A stretch of DNA of 64,000 nucleotides, from assembly GCF_000699445.3 (NCBI RefSeq), contig NC_067198.1:4932801-4996800 (forward strand), given 5' to 3'. Positions 13,201 through 26,000 of the stretch are shown here, in pieces (positions within the stretch are counted from its first letter, which is position 1; each line of letters begins with the position of its first letter). The stretch is from Schistosoma haematobium (lineage: Eukaryota; Platyhelminthes; Trematoda; Strigeidida; Schistosomatidae). The notes below the pieces were generated by a model. It did no database searches. It worked only from the letters and a program-made list of their open reading frames with translations, and had not been told where the DNA came from. A program made the position numbers and the translations under genes.

Positions 13201-13990
13201 TCTGTGTTTTCTGGGATGCCCTGCACGCTATTTTATTCCGCGAAGAAACAGATCGCCAGAGTCTTCTGGGAAGTTCCTGATGAGATTGCGCTCAAAATAT
13301 GGTACATCAGGCAGCACATACCCTTCTGATTTCACCAAGTGAATAGAGAGCAGAATATCCTCCATGTCAGCAATATTGGTGAAAGTTACATGAAGAATGT
13401 TGGGTGATTTAAGTACTTGGCGTCTTTCCTCCTGAGTAAGCCGTGGGACCGTTGGTGGCTCAACTTCGGAAAGGTGAGACTTTTGTTTAACTCATCTCTG
13501 AGTGTCCCGTTGTTTTTGTACTCCAGACTTAGAGGAGAGCCAAAGCGGTCACTAACGACCGATTTCCCATGTTTTTGAGTACGACGAGTTTAGGTCTTTT
13601 TTGCTTAGCAGTCAGAATATGATCCGTATTCCCGTAGTTTTGTCAAACTGGTTGGACAAGCTTTAGAGTAGGTTGCACGGCTGGTGATTTAACTGATTTT
13701 CTTACAAGACATGGGCTACGGAGGATTGTCGATAATCATTTTCGATTTGTTTTAGCTCTATTGACGTGCAACCAATAGCCTACGGTTGGAAGTTTCGCGA
13801 ACGCAGTCGCATTAGATGAGTGTGTCGAAGGATACAAATCTACTGAGAGAGTCTAACACCGCTGCCCTTAAGACATTACTGAGCTAAAGAAAATCTTTAC
13901 TTGTTTCGGCAATAGGTCCGTCAATAGTGACGTCGTCAAAAACCCTCCTCTTTACCTCCCTATTTGTCATTGTTTGTTTATCCGTCTAGG
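10245..13990 (-). mobile_element. CR1-like non-LTR retrotransposon, long but decayed (L1)
   Basis: Read on the minus strand, an ORF1-like segment (about 13460-13040) contains RLTQEERRQVLKSPNILHV and, after a frameshift, DPGIPDCVIVEQKFINRSVK. An endonuclease segment (12500-11900) has YIFTN, KYPVNSRFWTFKRLN and DVDAHWDILLHM. An RT segment (11120-10840) has YLDLFKAFDNVN, ILFSFLIYINDFP and the catalytic LLFADDVKLCGR, followed by LTRLESWVDNIGLTFN. The C-terminal NSLSHEVV..SFKRKLD block is near 10400. Frames are broken in many places, so it is dead. Its 3' end lies only ~120 bp upstream of the citrate synthase ATG, on the same strand. The start at ~13990 is uncertain. Confidence 0.75.
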
Positions 13991-14559
13991 GACTGACTGT
14001 TTTCGGGTTTTCCGACATACGTTTCGTAGACTTATCAGGAGAATGATGATATCGCTCACTTTATTATCAGGATTCATATTCCATATGCCTTGTTTTCACT
14101 CACGACTTGAATTAGGGAGTTGTGCAAGTAGTTCCTGTAAGGTCTGAGTATACTTCGTGAAACCACCCTTCACATAGCTCACACTGCATAACAGGGGTGA
14201 TTGGAAACGGGAACCGGTTCGTTTACACTTGTTCTTGGTGAACATTGTGAGGTAGAAATTATGAAAAAATTAAGATAAACGTTTATAATTGTGATACAAA
14301 TTGGATGAACCGGATAAAAAATGGATTGAAGAAACACGAATTGTATCCAAACTAGCCATTTTAATTGAGAAGCTGTAAAATCCAAATCGTAAAACAACGG
14401 TTAACTATTAATTCGGAGGGAACTCAAAAACAAAATAATCGAGAGAACATTGAACTCAGGATAGAATTTTTGATCAAAATTGGTACTTTTGTTACTTTAG
14501 GACATAAAAATTTTGAGAAATGAGAATCATGTTAAGGAAGTACTTCCTGTTCCTAAAGC
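13991..14559. other. Unrecognised sequence between LINE remnants
   Basis: No conserved coding segment found. It may be the 5' part of L1 or unrelated filler. Confidence 0.4.
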
Positions 14560-15060
14560 TTTTGTAAATTGATTTTGCTCCATGATGTTTGGTCACTATT
14601 CCAGTTCTTTGGTAACGTAAAATACCTTAAGGTCCAGCCACCCAACTGTACTGTTTCCAGCAACTTACATTATTTGTGGTCTTGTATATTCTGTAATATG
14701 AGTGGATGGGTTTGTCTCAGAGCAATAGGGTTTCTGTAACCAGTAGCCATGAAAGTGTCATTGAGGAGGATGGTCGGTCATAAAGTAATAGAGAAAAATT
14801 TTCGAAGGCTCAAATACTAAAGGGAGGTAGAAAGATGAGATCGGAATAAATTGATAGAACTTAGTAGCGCTTATAACAAATAAAACGCGAGAGATCCATG
14901 AGGCACGGTTTGTCCATCAGTGAGTATGAGTTACCAAGTCTCCTCTGAAATCTATACACTGATGAGTCTGTGATCACTTCGGTTTGGAGGGCATTCCAGA
15001 TGAGAGTAACTCTTAACGAGAAATCGTTGGAACCTACATAGGTTTTTGACCTCCGATGTG
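14560..15060 (-). mobile_element. CR1-like LINE 3' end (L3)
   Basis: On the minus strand, 15060-14880 reads RRSKTYVGSNDFSLRVTL then IWNALQTEVITDSSVYRFQRRLG. This is the block typical of the extreme C-terminus of CR1/jockey-type ORF2 proteins. The rest is 3' UTR-like. It may extend to ~15264, but that part is in another frame and I do not recognise it. Confidence 0.6.
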
Positions 15061-15299
15061 GAATTTTTTAAGAGCTGATTTTAGGCTAACTAAGGAGTTG
15101 CTTTCGACTTTGCCCATCTGAATATATTTTGAGTTGGTCTTCATGCTCTCTGGTTTTAGATCGAGCTCTTTAGGGACAACTGAGAGATGATTATCATAAA
15201 ATACGTAAGTTGTTTGTATTCGATGGATCTGGCTGTTCATTGCATGATATCTACTCTCAGCCATCGATCTTTCTATTTTTGTGTGGTTATTTGGAAGCC

Positions 15300-16190
15300 T
15301 GATAAAGTCTTTTCCTTTTTTTTACAAATCTTTGCCAATCATCGCCTTTACGTCTGCATCTGAACCTCCTTATTCATCGATGATGCTTCCCAGGTATGCG
15401 GAGGATTCTAAATCTTCCAGAGTTTCGCCATCACGTGTGATTGGACTGGTGTATTGTATTGTATTTGAGGACCTTGGTTTTCCCCTTGTGTATGTTGTGG
15501 TTTACTGATGCAGAGACTGCTGCTACACTGACTGTCTTTATCTGCATTTGTTCGTGTGTATGGGATAGGAGGGATAGGTCATCTGTGTAGTCCAAATCGT
15601 CTAACTGGTTTTGAGCTATCCATTGTATGCCGTGTTTTCCCTCAGATATCCAAGTCTTAATAATCCAGTCGACCATCAGAAGAAAGAGGAAATGGGAGAG
15701 TTGACAGTCTTGTCTGACTCCGGTCCTTACTTGGAATGCGTCTGTCAGCTGTCCTCCATGCACTACTTTGCACTGTAGTCCGTCGTATGAGTTCCGGATA
15801 ATGTTGACAATCTTCTCAGGAACTCCATAGTGTCCAAGAAGTTTCCATAATGTTTTCCTATCTACACTGTCAAACGTCTTCTCATAATCAATGAAGTTGA
15901 TGCATGGTGACGAGTTCCACTCAACTGATTGTCCGACGATGATCCGTAGTGTCACAATTTGGTCTGTGCACGACCTATCCTTAAGGAATCCAGCCTGCTG
16001 ATCTCGAAGTAGGGCGTCTACTGCATTTTTCATCCGGTTCAGCAGTACCCTGTTAGACTTTCCGTGGTACTGAGAGTATTGTGATGCCTCTGTAGTTCTC
16101 ATATTTGCTCAGATCTTTCTTTGAAATCTTGATGAGGTGTCCTTGTTTCCAGTCCATCGGCACTTGTTCCTCCTCCCAAATCTTTTTGAA
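15300..16190 (-). mobile_element. RTE-clade reverse transcriptase fragment (R1)
   Basis: A 223-codon open stretch (16102-15431, minus) is RT of the RTE/BovB-like clade: FNRVLLNRMK-like start, QQAGFLKDRSCTDQI, INFIDYEKTFDSVDRKTLWK (palm motif A), GVRQDCQLSHFLFLL, then LDYTDDLSLLSH (motif C with YTDD) and VSASVNHNIHKGKTKVL. Upstream (16190-16110) reads IWEEEQVPMDWK-like, and downstream (to ~15300) reads YLGSIIDE, a stop, then GGSDADVKAMIGK. Both ends are truncated and the flanks disrupted. It is in the same family as R2 at 59.2-62.0 kb. Confidence 0.85.
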
Positions 16191-17142
16191 TAGAAGGTAA
16201 AAGTAAGGGACTAAATTCCGTTATCTCCGTGTTTGTGTCTTGATATTAGAGAACAGTGTTTCTAAACCGCAGCGAGAATCCCAGTTTAACTGCCTTCTTT
16301 AAAATAATCTAGCTGAATTTGCTAGCTATTTCTACATGTTTATAGTCTCATACTAGAATGATTTGAGTAGTACAGAACCTGTAGAGATAAACATGTGTTA
16401 AAGTCTTTTCGTATGTTGGAGTTGATTGATCCATTTTTGTTATCCTTGGTGGAGAAATATAGGGTTTGTGTCGTTTTGTCATGGTATACAAGAAGATGAA
16501 ATGGAAGCAATGATAATTTTAGATCTAAAACATACTAATACCAATTGACCAGTTCGCTTCTGTAACAAACTCATGTAAATCCAATGTGTTTGCTCACCAC
16601 ATATTTAAACAAGGCTGACCATAGACTATGCCACGAGTTCTAAATTGGAACAGAAAAACATTGTGACCACTACTAGCTAGAGTGGGGTTATGTCCTAGTT
16701 TTCTTGCGTGATTACAAAGTAAAACAAATAAGATTCTTGGCTTGACCCAAAATGCGTAGATTTAGATATGCGCTGTCGTATGGCGTGACTCATCATAACA
16801 GTTATTAGCCTACCTTTTATGCACCCATAGCAAGAGAACTGAAATCCCTCTATTACTAGGACCTAGTCATGACAACCTATATTCCAGAGTTATATCAGTT
16901 GGTTTCACTAGGACTTTCAGCTTCCCTATTCCATGAATTTTATCCCATAGATGATGAAAATTGGTGTTCAAAAATTTCGAAGTGTATCACTTACCCATGC
17001 ATGCCTGGCGAGGATAGCTTCTAAGGCCCAACCACCAGGAATCTATTCAATCCCTCAAACCGTAGGATTATTTTAACGAATTTTCACTGTCAAAAGTAAA
17101 TGTTTTCATCTATCCGTATACTTATACCTAATAGTTTTTAAA

Positions 17143-17370
17143 ATGAACCTCAGCCAACTTCCTAAAATTTTCTTTAATTTTTGTCAGCGTTCCACCCTTG
17201 CTACTAGTCGCAATGACATTGAACGCTCGGTTATATCCGAACTTGTTCCTTCAGCAGCTATTGTTAATTCATGCAATGTCAATCATTCAACATTGATTGG
17301 AGTGGACTATTGCTCATTAGTGAAAGGAGAGAAGGCCAGAAGTGCTTCAGACATTTATAAATTTTTTTAG
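17143..17370 (+). CDS. Unrecognised small ORF, possible exon
   Basis: 75 codons with balanced composition: MNLSQLPKIFFNFCQRSTLA through SASDIYKFF. The start is hydrophobic and basic, loosely like a mitochondrial presequence, and 'tttttttag' at its end could be a splice acceptor instead of a stop. I do not recognise a family and cannot exclude chance. Confidence 0.15.
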   Translation: MNLSQLPKIFFNFCQRSTLATSRNDIERSVISELVPSAAIVNSCNVNHSTLIGVDYCSLVKGEKARSASDIYKFF

Positions 17371-17600
17371 GCCTTAATTCCCCGGAGTTATTTATTGCAA
17401 CGACTTCGGCTACGCATCTAGTTCACTTTGGTTATTGAAGAAAATACGTACCGTTTACGTTGCTATTTGCCCCTTTTGACTTTATTTCAGTGCAGCCTGA
17501 AAATCATGGTGTTGCGATTCATTTGTTCGTTGTAGACTACCTGTAGATTTTGTAATAATAGTGAAGGCACTTTAATTTATTTTACCTTTATTAAGTTGAT

Positions 17601-17822
17601 ATGCAGTCTTTCCGTGGTATTTTGTTGAGGAATCTTGTGATTTTTGAATTGAAACCTCAAAAAGTTTCTGGAAGTAGAGTCCCTCATTTTTGTACCTCTA
17701 TGAAACTCCACTTCCCTTCACTTGGCACCTTGGTATCTCGAAATTTTGAGTCAATTACCGCCATATTCGTGTCTTCAGGTAAAAGAACCCAGGCTTCGCA
17801 TTCTCATACAGATAGTCTGTAG
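17601..17822 (+). CDS. Unrecognised small ORF, possible exon
   Basis: 73 codons starting MQSFRGILLRNLVIFELKPQ, Arg/Ser-rich and acid-poor at the start. A possible 33 bp intron (gtaaaag...tacag, 17779-17811) of the size seen in real genes here lies inside, but splicing does not extend a convincing frame. No family recognised. Confidence 0.15.
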   Translation: MQSFRGILLRNLVIFELKPQKVSGSRVPHFCTSMKLHFPSLGTLVSRNFESITAIFVSSGKRTQASHSHTDSL

Positions 17823-20042
17823 CTCTATTGATTCTGAACCTTACGATCCTTGAAGCCGAACATACGATAACTAAGGAGATCCACATCCAAAATTTAACAA
17901 TTAAAGATCAGAAATGGTGAACACGAAAATAACTAACTGGTATAGCATGGATCGGCTATGCAATTATGGTCACACTATGTGACCTACTTCTTTTCTCATT
18001 AAATATATTATTCTGTCGTCAGTACAACTGTGTTCTTCAGAAGTGGTAAACACCACATTGCTGACTGTTATGACAGGATGAGTCTGTATATATAATGATA
18101 GAACTAACACGTAAGATCTTATAGATTAGGTAATCGCGTCATGGCAAATTTAAAATTTTGGGACTGGGTTTATTACTTTATTAGCAAAGATAAAAGCTCT
18201 TAACGCCGACCTAGATCATAATTCACAGGCCCTCTACCATGTAAAATGTCACACTTCATGAATTTCATGTGTTTCGATGAAGATTTATACACTTTCAAAT
18301 TTCATTTGTTTCGTGGTTAGATCACGATGTCATTATTAACGTCAACCTATTCACAAGTGACAAAAGACCAAAGACATTTTGGATGAACAAAGTCTTGCTC
18401 TGATAAAAAAACAAGCATCCCCAATGAGCACTATGCTTCGAGATTTCCGAGTTTGAATCACGTTTTAAAAGGGTATACTCACTTCAGAACTGCTTACTAC
18501 ATACGACATACTGCACTCCCTCATTAAAAGAGATGTGATGCAACTCTACACGGATAAGTGTATCCAACCGTTACAAAGATTTGCCCAATATTCAACAATT
18601 AGATGACAAAACAGCAAGATAGCTTAGCATTGCAAACGTTAACTTGAACCAAACATTTTCCTGTTTTCAGAAAAAAGAGTAACTCGTTAGTAGTCCGTTG
18701 ATTCAGTTAGTATATTGGTACAGTAAAGTGAATACACAAGTTACTGATCTTTTAATGTCAACTACAGCCAGTATGGTGTATTTAAGTTGATCTGATGACC
18801 AGATAAATAGACCACAAGTAATATTATGTCTTAGTCCTTAAGATTAGTGGTGGGAGTGGTTGTTAGTTTACGACTGATGCTCAAGTTGGTCTTCCGCTAA
18901 ACTGTTGTTTTCTACACTAATCTTAGCCGTAATCGTTTTTGTTCAGTTATGTGGTAGCAAGTGATCACTTGAGTCCACAGGATATGTCAGTAGCATAGCA
19001 GTATTTTATCGACCTACAAAACCCATTTTACCAAACGTCGTGTTTCTTGGGACTATGTTCGTGATTACACACTGAAGGTTTATTATGCAAAATTGACTTG
19101 TAAATCATCAGCACATGTAATATGTCAGTCTACTCGAGTTGGACGGGAATGGTACGACCTCTTAGCTAGTGTCATAGCCACACCCCCCAGTTACTACTTA
19201 GCCTGATTATCCTGTTACGATAACCAGGCGATTGATTGGAACAAAAAGTTTCAGTAGGCGACATCACATATTAGTATTAACTGTTAGCAGAAGTACAGGG
19301 AGGAAAAACTACTTCATCCGCCTGTATATAGGAAGCCGTTAATTGGTGCCTATTTGTCCTCATTGAATTTGATGAAGACAGAAAAAGTGTTGGACATTCA
19401 ATGATCTGGCTGATGAGTGGTTTGGCTAGGACTCAGTGACATTGCTCTGGTCCTACAGACTTTCCATTGAATATGCCACAGGTATTCGGAGTTTGACAAC
19501 ACTTTAACCAGAAACACCTTCCATATGAAGCGTACCCCCCAAGTGAAATCAAAAGACAGAAGTGAGGAGGTTTGAAGATATATTTGATAAGCTATCAATT
19601 TATCGAGGATCCTCTGATCTAATCTGGCTAGCGATTGCAGGAGTTGTTGAGCATGGCGTTCCCACTAGTGATCTGGTGCGGATGCATGACCGAGCGCCTT
19701 CAGCTAGGTGAGTCCATTAAAACATGTAGTCAGCATTTAATGTCGAAAACTTACAGAGCTATTTATTTTGGGGATTTATTTACCGCTACACCATAAAGCC
19801 ATATAGTTCATGAATCTTGTGACAAATAAACTTCATGGTGAAATTCATCTACAAAGTCATTTAGAATTTCCGTAGATACTAATTTAAATCTGGAAGTTGT
19901 CGCACCTACATCACTTATTCACCAGAATATTTAGATTGGATATTGGTTACATATCAAATTCTTCTAAAAGGGAGCGCTTCTTACGAAAAGTTCTGAAGGC
20001 ACTATTTTTAATCTTCAGAGTAGGGATTATAATTTAATCCTA

Positions 20043-20066
20043 ATGTGCACAGAGGAGAAGGAGATG
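20043..20066 (+). CDS. CNOT4: CNOT4 exon 1 (8 codons)
   Basis: Reads MCTEEKEM, joined after a 32 bp intron (20067-20098) to CPLCMEP. Chosen because an in-frame TAA lies just before the RING in unspliced sequence and because acidic residues precede the RING in the human protein too. Another upstream start is possible. Confidence 0.6.
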
Positions 20067-23000
20067 GTACTTGTTTAGTTTAACTGACCTTTCTTAAGTG
20101 CCCCTTATGTATGGAACCGATGGAGGCAGATGACATCTCATTTTACCCGTGTGATTGCCGGTACCAGGTAAATAAATGAGTTATCCCGTCATAAAGACTA
20201 GGTATGCCGGTTTTGCTGGGCTAAGATAATTAACGAGGAAAATGGGCTTTGTCCAGCTTGTCGAAAGGTAAGGCTCAGCAGCTTGTATAGGATTGTTTAG
20301 GAATATAATTCAGAAAAACCGGCATCTTACAAACCTATTTCGGAGACTGAGTAAGTGATGAATTTGGAATCTACTCGTTTCCTAGGGAATCTCGTTGTAG
20401 GTCTAGTAGAAGACGCAAGGATTATATAAAGAAGACAAAGCTTAATCCAGAAATGCTCAAAATCCTCCCAGAGTTAAGGTAATTTTTATCAAAGAATGAT
20501 ATTGTTGGCTAGAGTTGTTCAGCCAAACCTGATATTTGTGGTCGGTTTACCTACATGGATCTCAAAGGATAAGGAAATACTTAAAGGTCAGAATTATTTC
20601 GGTCGTTATGGGAAAATTTTTAAAGTGGAAGTTAATCAAAACCAAACTTTCGGTGGACCACAGGTATGTTTAATGAATGATGGTGACTGTGTTCAAACTT
20701 GTGTCCTAAGAGTATTTTGCAAATTGCTTATATCGCCTCTCTCTCTCTCTCTCTCTCTCGAACTTTTCAGGGTCAACCTAGTTTTAGTGCTTATATAACA
20801 TATTATCGGGCTGAGGATGCCATGCGGTCTATAAGGGATCTTAATCAGAGCACTTTACATGGAAGACCAATCCGTGTATCACTTGGAACTACAAAGTACT
20901 GTAGTCAGTTTTTAAGGGGCACGAAATGCACCAAACATGTGAGTTTCATGATTGCAATCTATTACTGTAATTAAAAATCATTCACACTCGTTTAAAGCAT
21001 GGTTTTGTGAATAGTTCCGTGTAACTGTCATTCACTCTCTCAATTGCAGTTGGTTACTAATCAGATTGGATACAGAGAATTAGTTTTGTCAGCCTTCTCT
21101 CATATGCTTAAAAAATTTATAGACCCAACAAGTCGTCTTCGAAATGCGAATGGTTAGAAACTACCGTACTGACTCTTGTAAAATCAGTAGATTGTGTCAT
21201 TTGCTTAGTTTGTCGTCCGCTATTTTTCTTTACATATTTTAAAAAATGTCTGCCCAGTTCTTTCTTGTTTTGACAAAGTTTTAAGTGCTTGGGAAATAGT
21301 CACCAAAACGTACCTTCCATCAAAATGCTTTAAAATAGATGATAAGCTAGTACCGTAAACTTTATTCCTGGTTTCGTTGACATCCTGTGTTAGGTTATTT
21401 TTGTTTATGTGATGTTATTTTACTGAGTGCCCGACAAAGTACTTGATTCTGAACAGAAGGTAGTTGTTTAGTTGGGATATAAAGTAATTGTATCTACGCC
21501 ACTTGATTCAAGGTAGGAAATTCTTCAAGGTTCAGTAAACTCCTTATAAAGTTTATTTTTACTACAAACATCCTGTACTTTACGTAAGATTGGCAACTTT
21601 ATTACAATATGTGTATAACTTTATGTGTTGCACCCTTTCAAACGATTATATAGAGAATACTTCATTCTTTAACGAAGTTTCCAAACAAAACTTCGGTCTT
21701 TCGATAAGTCTGTACAATACTACTTGTTAAGTCCGGCCACTCTAATACCACCAAAAAGCCACTCAGATTTAGCAACTTGACTCAATACAAATTTGTTTGA
21801 TGATACATTGACTGAAAAAGCCACTCACGAAACAAGTTAACAAGGATTTTGTAGTTACTGCTACATGTTTTCAAGTTATTGAAAATATTTCGTACATCAG
21901 TGGGTAGAATGTGGAGGTTTAAGTAGTTTAATAATCCATTTCGTTAACTTTCTACACTTTAAATTTTGTGGTTTTCTCATAGACTGGGATTTTGTGTACC
22001 CAGCAATTTCATTTGATATTGTATCAGTATTTTGCCTACGCTTCATATCTTTGTAATTTTCTAAGAAGAATATACAGCTTTTTGTTGAACACTAAAGATT
22101 ACCGTGATCATCTTGTTCTGTCTTTAGTTTTTATAATATTCTGAATAGTGCTAAAGTATTCTGTCACATGCAAGTATAGTTAAGTTAGCTCTCTAAGAAA
22201 GTAAGCAAGCCATTTCTAAAAGTAAACGGTTTGATCCAACAGATGAACAAACAACTCTCTGTTCTTAGTCACAGACTTTTTGGTTGAATTGCCACTTTTT
22301 GTATTTAATCGAGATTTTTAAATATAAAAATAAGTTGTTCAGCTGAGTCATCAGCCATTTAGAAGCTAAGCGAAAATACCCCTACATTTAGTCAAGCTGT
22401 CCATTTTTGTGTCACACTCGTTAGACTGCATGTTTACTAAACCATGTAACAATATACAAATTCTATTTAGTAGTGGAAATTCCATTGACCACTGATACCA
22501 TCATCAAAACATCAATCAGACTGGCTAATGACAAATGACTTTATTGATTATTAGGCATTCATTTTGTTATGTGCGTTCCGTTAATGATTTAAGTGTTTCC
22601 GTTAGATCCTGATCCGATTGTTTTGTGCGGTTAGACCAACTAATTATTTTATAAAACGTGTTAAATATTACTGTTATATATATAACTTCAGAAATGTGAT
22701 TTACTATTTACTTAAGTTCTTGAAATCTCCATTGAGGGTTTTCATGAATTACGGCTAATTTTCAGCCTGTTTTTACTACTCGATCTTCCTAAAAGGACAA
22801 ATAACAGTTGCTATCATACCGATGCACATATGTGCATGGTCCTACGTTGTAGCTGACTGACTGATACCAAAAGCTGGTATCCCTTTTCACTTCCCTTGTG
22901 TGAAATAAGTTAAAGTCGTTTCACCTGCGTGTTCATTCGATTGCTGCTTATGTGATTAATAACAAATTAACTGCTCAGTCTTTTAATCATTTATAGACCT

Positions 23001-26000
23001 TGGGGTGAATGTGCATTAACCCAAGTTCTCAAAATAAATCAGTGCAATAAGATGAAATTAACATGATGGCAAATAAAAAGTCGAAATAATTATGGTAGCT
23101 TTGTTAGTGAGGAAGACTATACACTGAGGATATGATAAAAATCAACTTATCTAACATCCGAATATATATATTTATATCATCTATTGTGACGAATTAATCC
23201 TTCATATTTTTTTAAAATGTTTAGAAGTATCAAAAAATAAATATCTCGAGACGACCTACCATTTTTAGTTTGTTGAGATGTCTAACCTTTTCATTTCTTT
23301 TTTCTGAGGGTTTTCAATACATAGAGGTTTAAACTAGTTTATTTTATACGGTTTATTGGTTCACAAACCTATTGTTATGCTTACTAGGTAAGACAGGTTT
23401 CATCGAGGTATTTTACGTTAAAGTTATTCTACTCACATCCCAACAACGTTTTTGATTATGATTACGCTTCATAAGTATTGAATATATAGCTGGCTTTGTC
23501 ATTTATCACAGTACTTAAATCATGACTACTTCGTCAAGGTTATGTCTTTTAACTTACTTGCCATTTTGATTTTTCACAAACAATTATTTTTGTTTCAAGG
23601 AGTGCATGTACTTGCATGAACTCGGTGATTCAGCTGCTAGTTTTACTAAAGAAGAAATGCAAGCTGGAAAACATACTGAATACATGAACAAGTTGTTGCA
23701 AGATTTCTGTCAGTCTAAATCATATTCACTTGATTCACAAAAGGAAGAAACAACTATCTTAGGTTCACTAGATTCTTCTGTCTCAAGTCCCAATGATGCT
23801 TCAGTACCTCATACCAGTGAATCAAGCAGCTACTCAAATGGACGTAATCGCTTCAGATTTGAAGACACATCCATGCTGTCTGTAGAAAACTCGGGCGTGC
23901 AAGTTTCAGATCGATGCACTACACAGTCTGATCAAACAAGTGCATCACTTAAGGAGATTCGTAAATTAAGGCATACTAATAAAGATAATTCAAATGCTGT
24001 CTCAGTTTCCGATACCTCATTGGCTGATAAATCTAAACTAAATTATAATAATTCTAACAAACCGAGTAGTTGGAATCATTCGTCATCAATTTCATCATCA
24101 GATTATCCAACTAGAAAGCTCGGGAAAAACTCATTTGGTACTTTTCATTTCAAGAATTCGTCTGAAAATACAAATACAGATAAATCATACGTAGAAGGAA
24201 CTAAAGGTAACCATGTCCGGCACCATAATTCCACCCAGAATCGGATTTTGTTGCCTCGCTCTATCCCATCTAATCAAGTATCTACACGTACTGAGCCTAT
24301 TTGTACCAGCAGTAATGGCTGTCACCGTACATGGTGTCGTCCAAATCCAGAGAATTCTTCAAATATCCAACCTCTGTTAGGAGATGAACCCGCAGATATT
24401 GATTTTGACCCCTTTCGAGAATCTCAGCAAGGTTTAGCTGAACTTTTAGCTGCTGAAGTTTCACGTCTTAATGTATCTGAACCTCTGTTCAGTCATCGTG
24501 TTTGCTTAACCAATGGATCTTCAGTTGGCATTTCTCACTGTCCAAGTGAACCACAATCCTCAAGTTTAGACACTAGGCTTCCTCAAGCTAATTTTAGTCT
24601 CAATTCTGCACAAGCTGAAAAACTGCGTTCCTGGTACTCTAATATAGTATCACATAACAGAAGCAACCATGTTGATCCAAACAAGTCATTTAACGTGAGT
24701 CCAAATACTTTCTCTAATCTTTATCCTCCGCCGGGTTTTGAAGAGGCTGTACAAGGTCACGACCAGTCTTCGGATGGTCAGTTTTTGACATCTAAAACAG
24801 ATATATTAAACTCCAATTATCCAGAATTATCATACTCATGTCCTGAAAGCTTTGGATATAGCAACAACGTACGTAGCACAAATGGATCGTTGCTACAGTC
24901 GTGTGCTTTTCCTTGTAGTCTTCCTTTTACAGGCTCTTCAGAAAAATTGATGACAACTGATAATTGGATACAGGCTAAAAAGGTATCCGATCACAATGCT
25001 ATCCATTCAGACACTTTATTTTCGTCCATTCCTGCTATGCTACCCGATATTAGTAACGCATTAAAACAAGATGATTTACCTCCACACTTATCTAGTCAGT
25101 TCATGACAAACATATTTAATGCTGTTTTAAATTCTCAATCAAGTATGCATAATAATGAATCAACTGGAACACATGACAAATCCTCAACAAAATCTTCAGC
25201 TTCTATGTTTGACTTCAGTCAGTTTGTTAACCATCTTTATCATCAATCCTCTGGGATCTTAGATATAAATGCCCATAATCCTAATCAGTGGTCCACTAGG
25301 GTCAATATACCATTTGCTTGTACACAAAATGAGGTTTTAGATGCTTCTATTTATTCAAGTTCATTAGCACCAATGTCCAACACATTAACTTTTGGAAAAT
25401 ATGGATCTAAAATGTGTTCTCTACCTAATAGCAATGACTATCAACAACATCAGAAGATGGCCTTTAGCACAGTAAGTATCCTTTTGTATTTATACTTCTT
25501 TTTGTCTTTGAATCAAGTTATTAATTGTTTTACCTAGATCGATTCAAAAATGTCATAACCAAAACAAGTTGTCTGGGATAAGAATAGCTCTTTTAATTTG
25601 TTTAAAAATAATACAAATCGATTATCGTCCAAGATGTATTTAATCATCATCTCTGATATACATACCAAATATATTTTCTTCTGTTTATGAATACGATTTA
25701 TTGATGAATCATAGCAAGCTAGAATCAGTTTTTGTTTTAGGACGAATCCTTTTTTATAAGTTTGTAACGACACTTAAACACAAAAGTGATTTCTATAGGG
25801 CTCAAAGAGTGTATACTCAATGTGGTTGAATTTTTCATTCGAGATTCTCAGTTACTTATTCAGGGGTTAGTTTTTATTTGATATATTTGTCGTTCTATGC
25901 TGTTTTAAATTCCCAATCAAGTATGAATAGTAATGAATCAATTGGAACACATGACAAATCCTCAACAAAATCTTCAGCTTCTATGTTTGACTTCAGTCAG

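Larger units (their letters stand above)
16191..20042. other. Long unannotated stretch with two weak ORFs
   Basis: I find no conserved gene or recognisable transposon here. Two plus-strand ORFs (17143-17370, 17601-17822) are listed separately with low confidence. Confidence 0.4.

Noticed and set aside
15061..15264. 76-codon minus-strand ORF as a gene
   Set aside because: Its 3' part overlaps, in another frame, the recognisable CR1 C-terminal block; it is most likely LINE sequence.
20301..20340. Alternative acceptor TTCAG at 20307-20311 for CNOT4 exon 4
   Set aside because: It would shift the frame and lose the conserved YKP(I/L)S block; the upstream TTTAG keeps it.
25472..25537. Exon 8 reading on to the stop at 25537
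   Set aside because: A strong GTAAGT donor sits at 25472 and the extra 21 residues are hydrophobic and unlike the tail; kept only as a possible short isoform.
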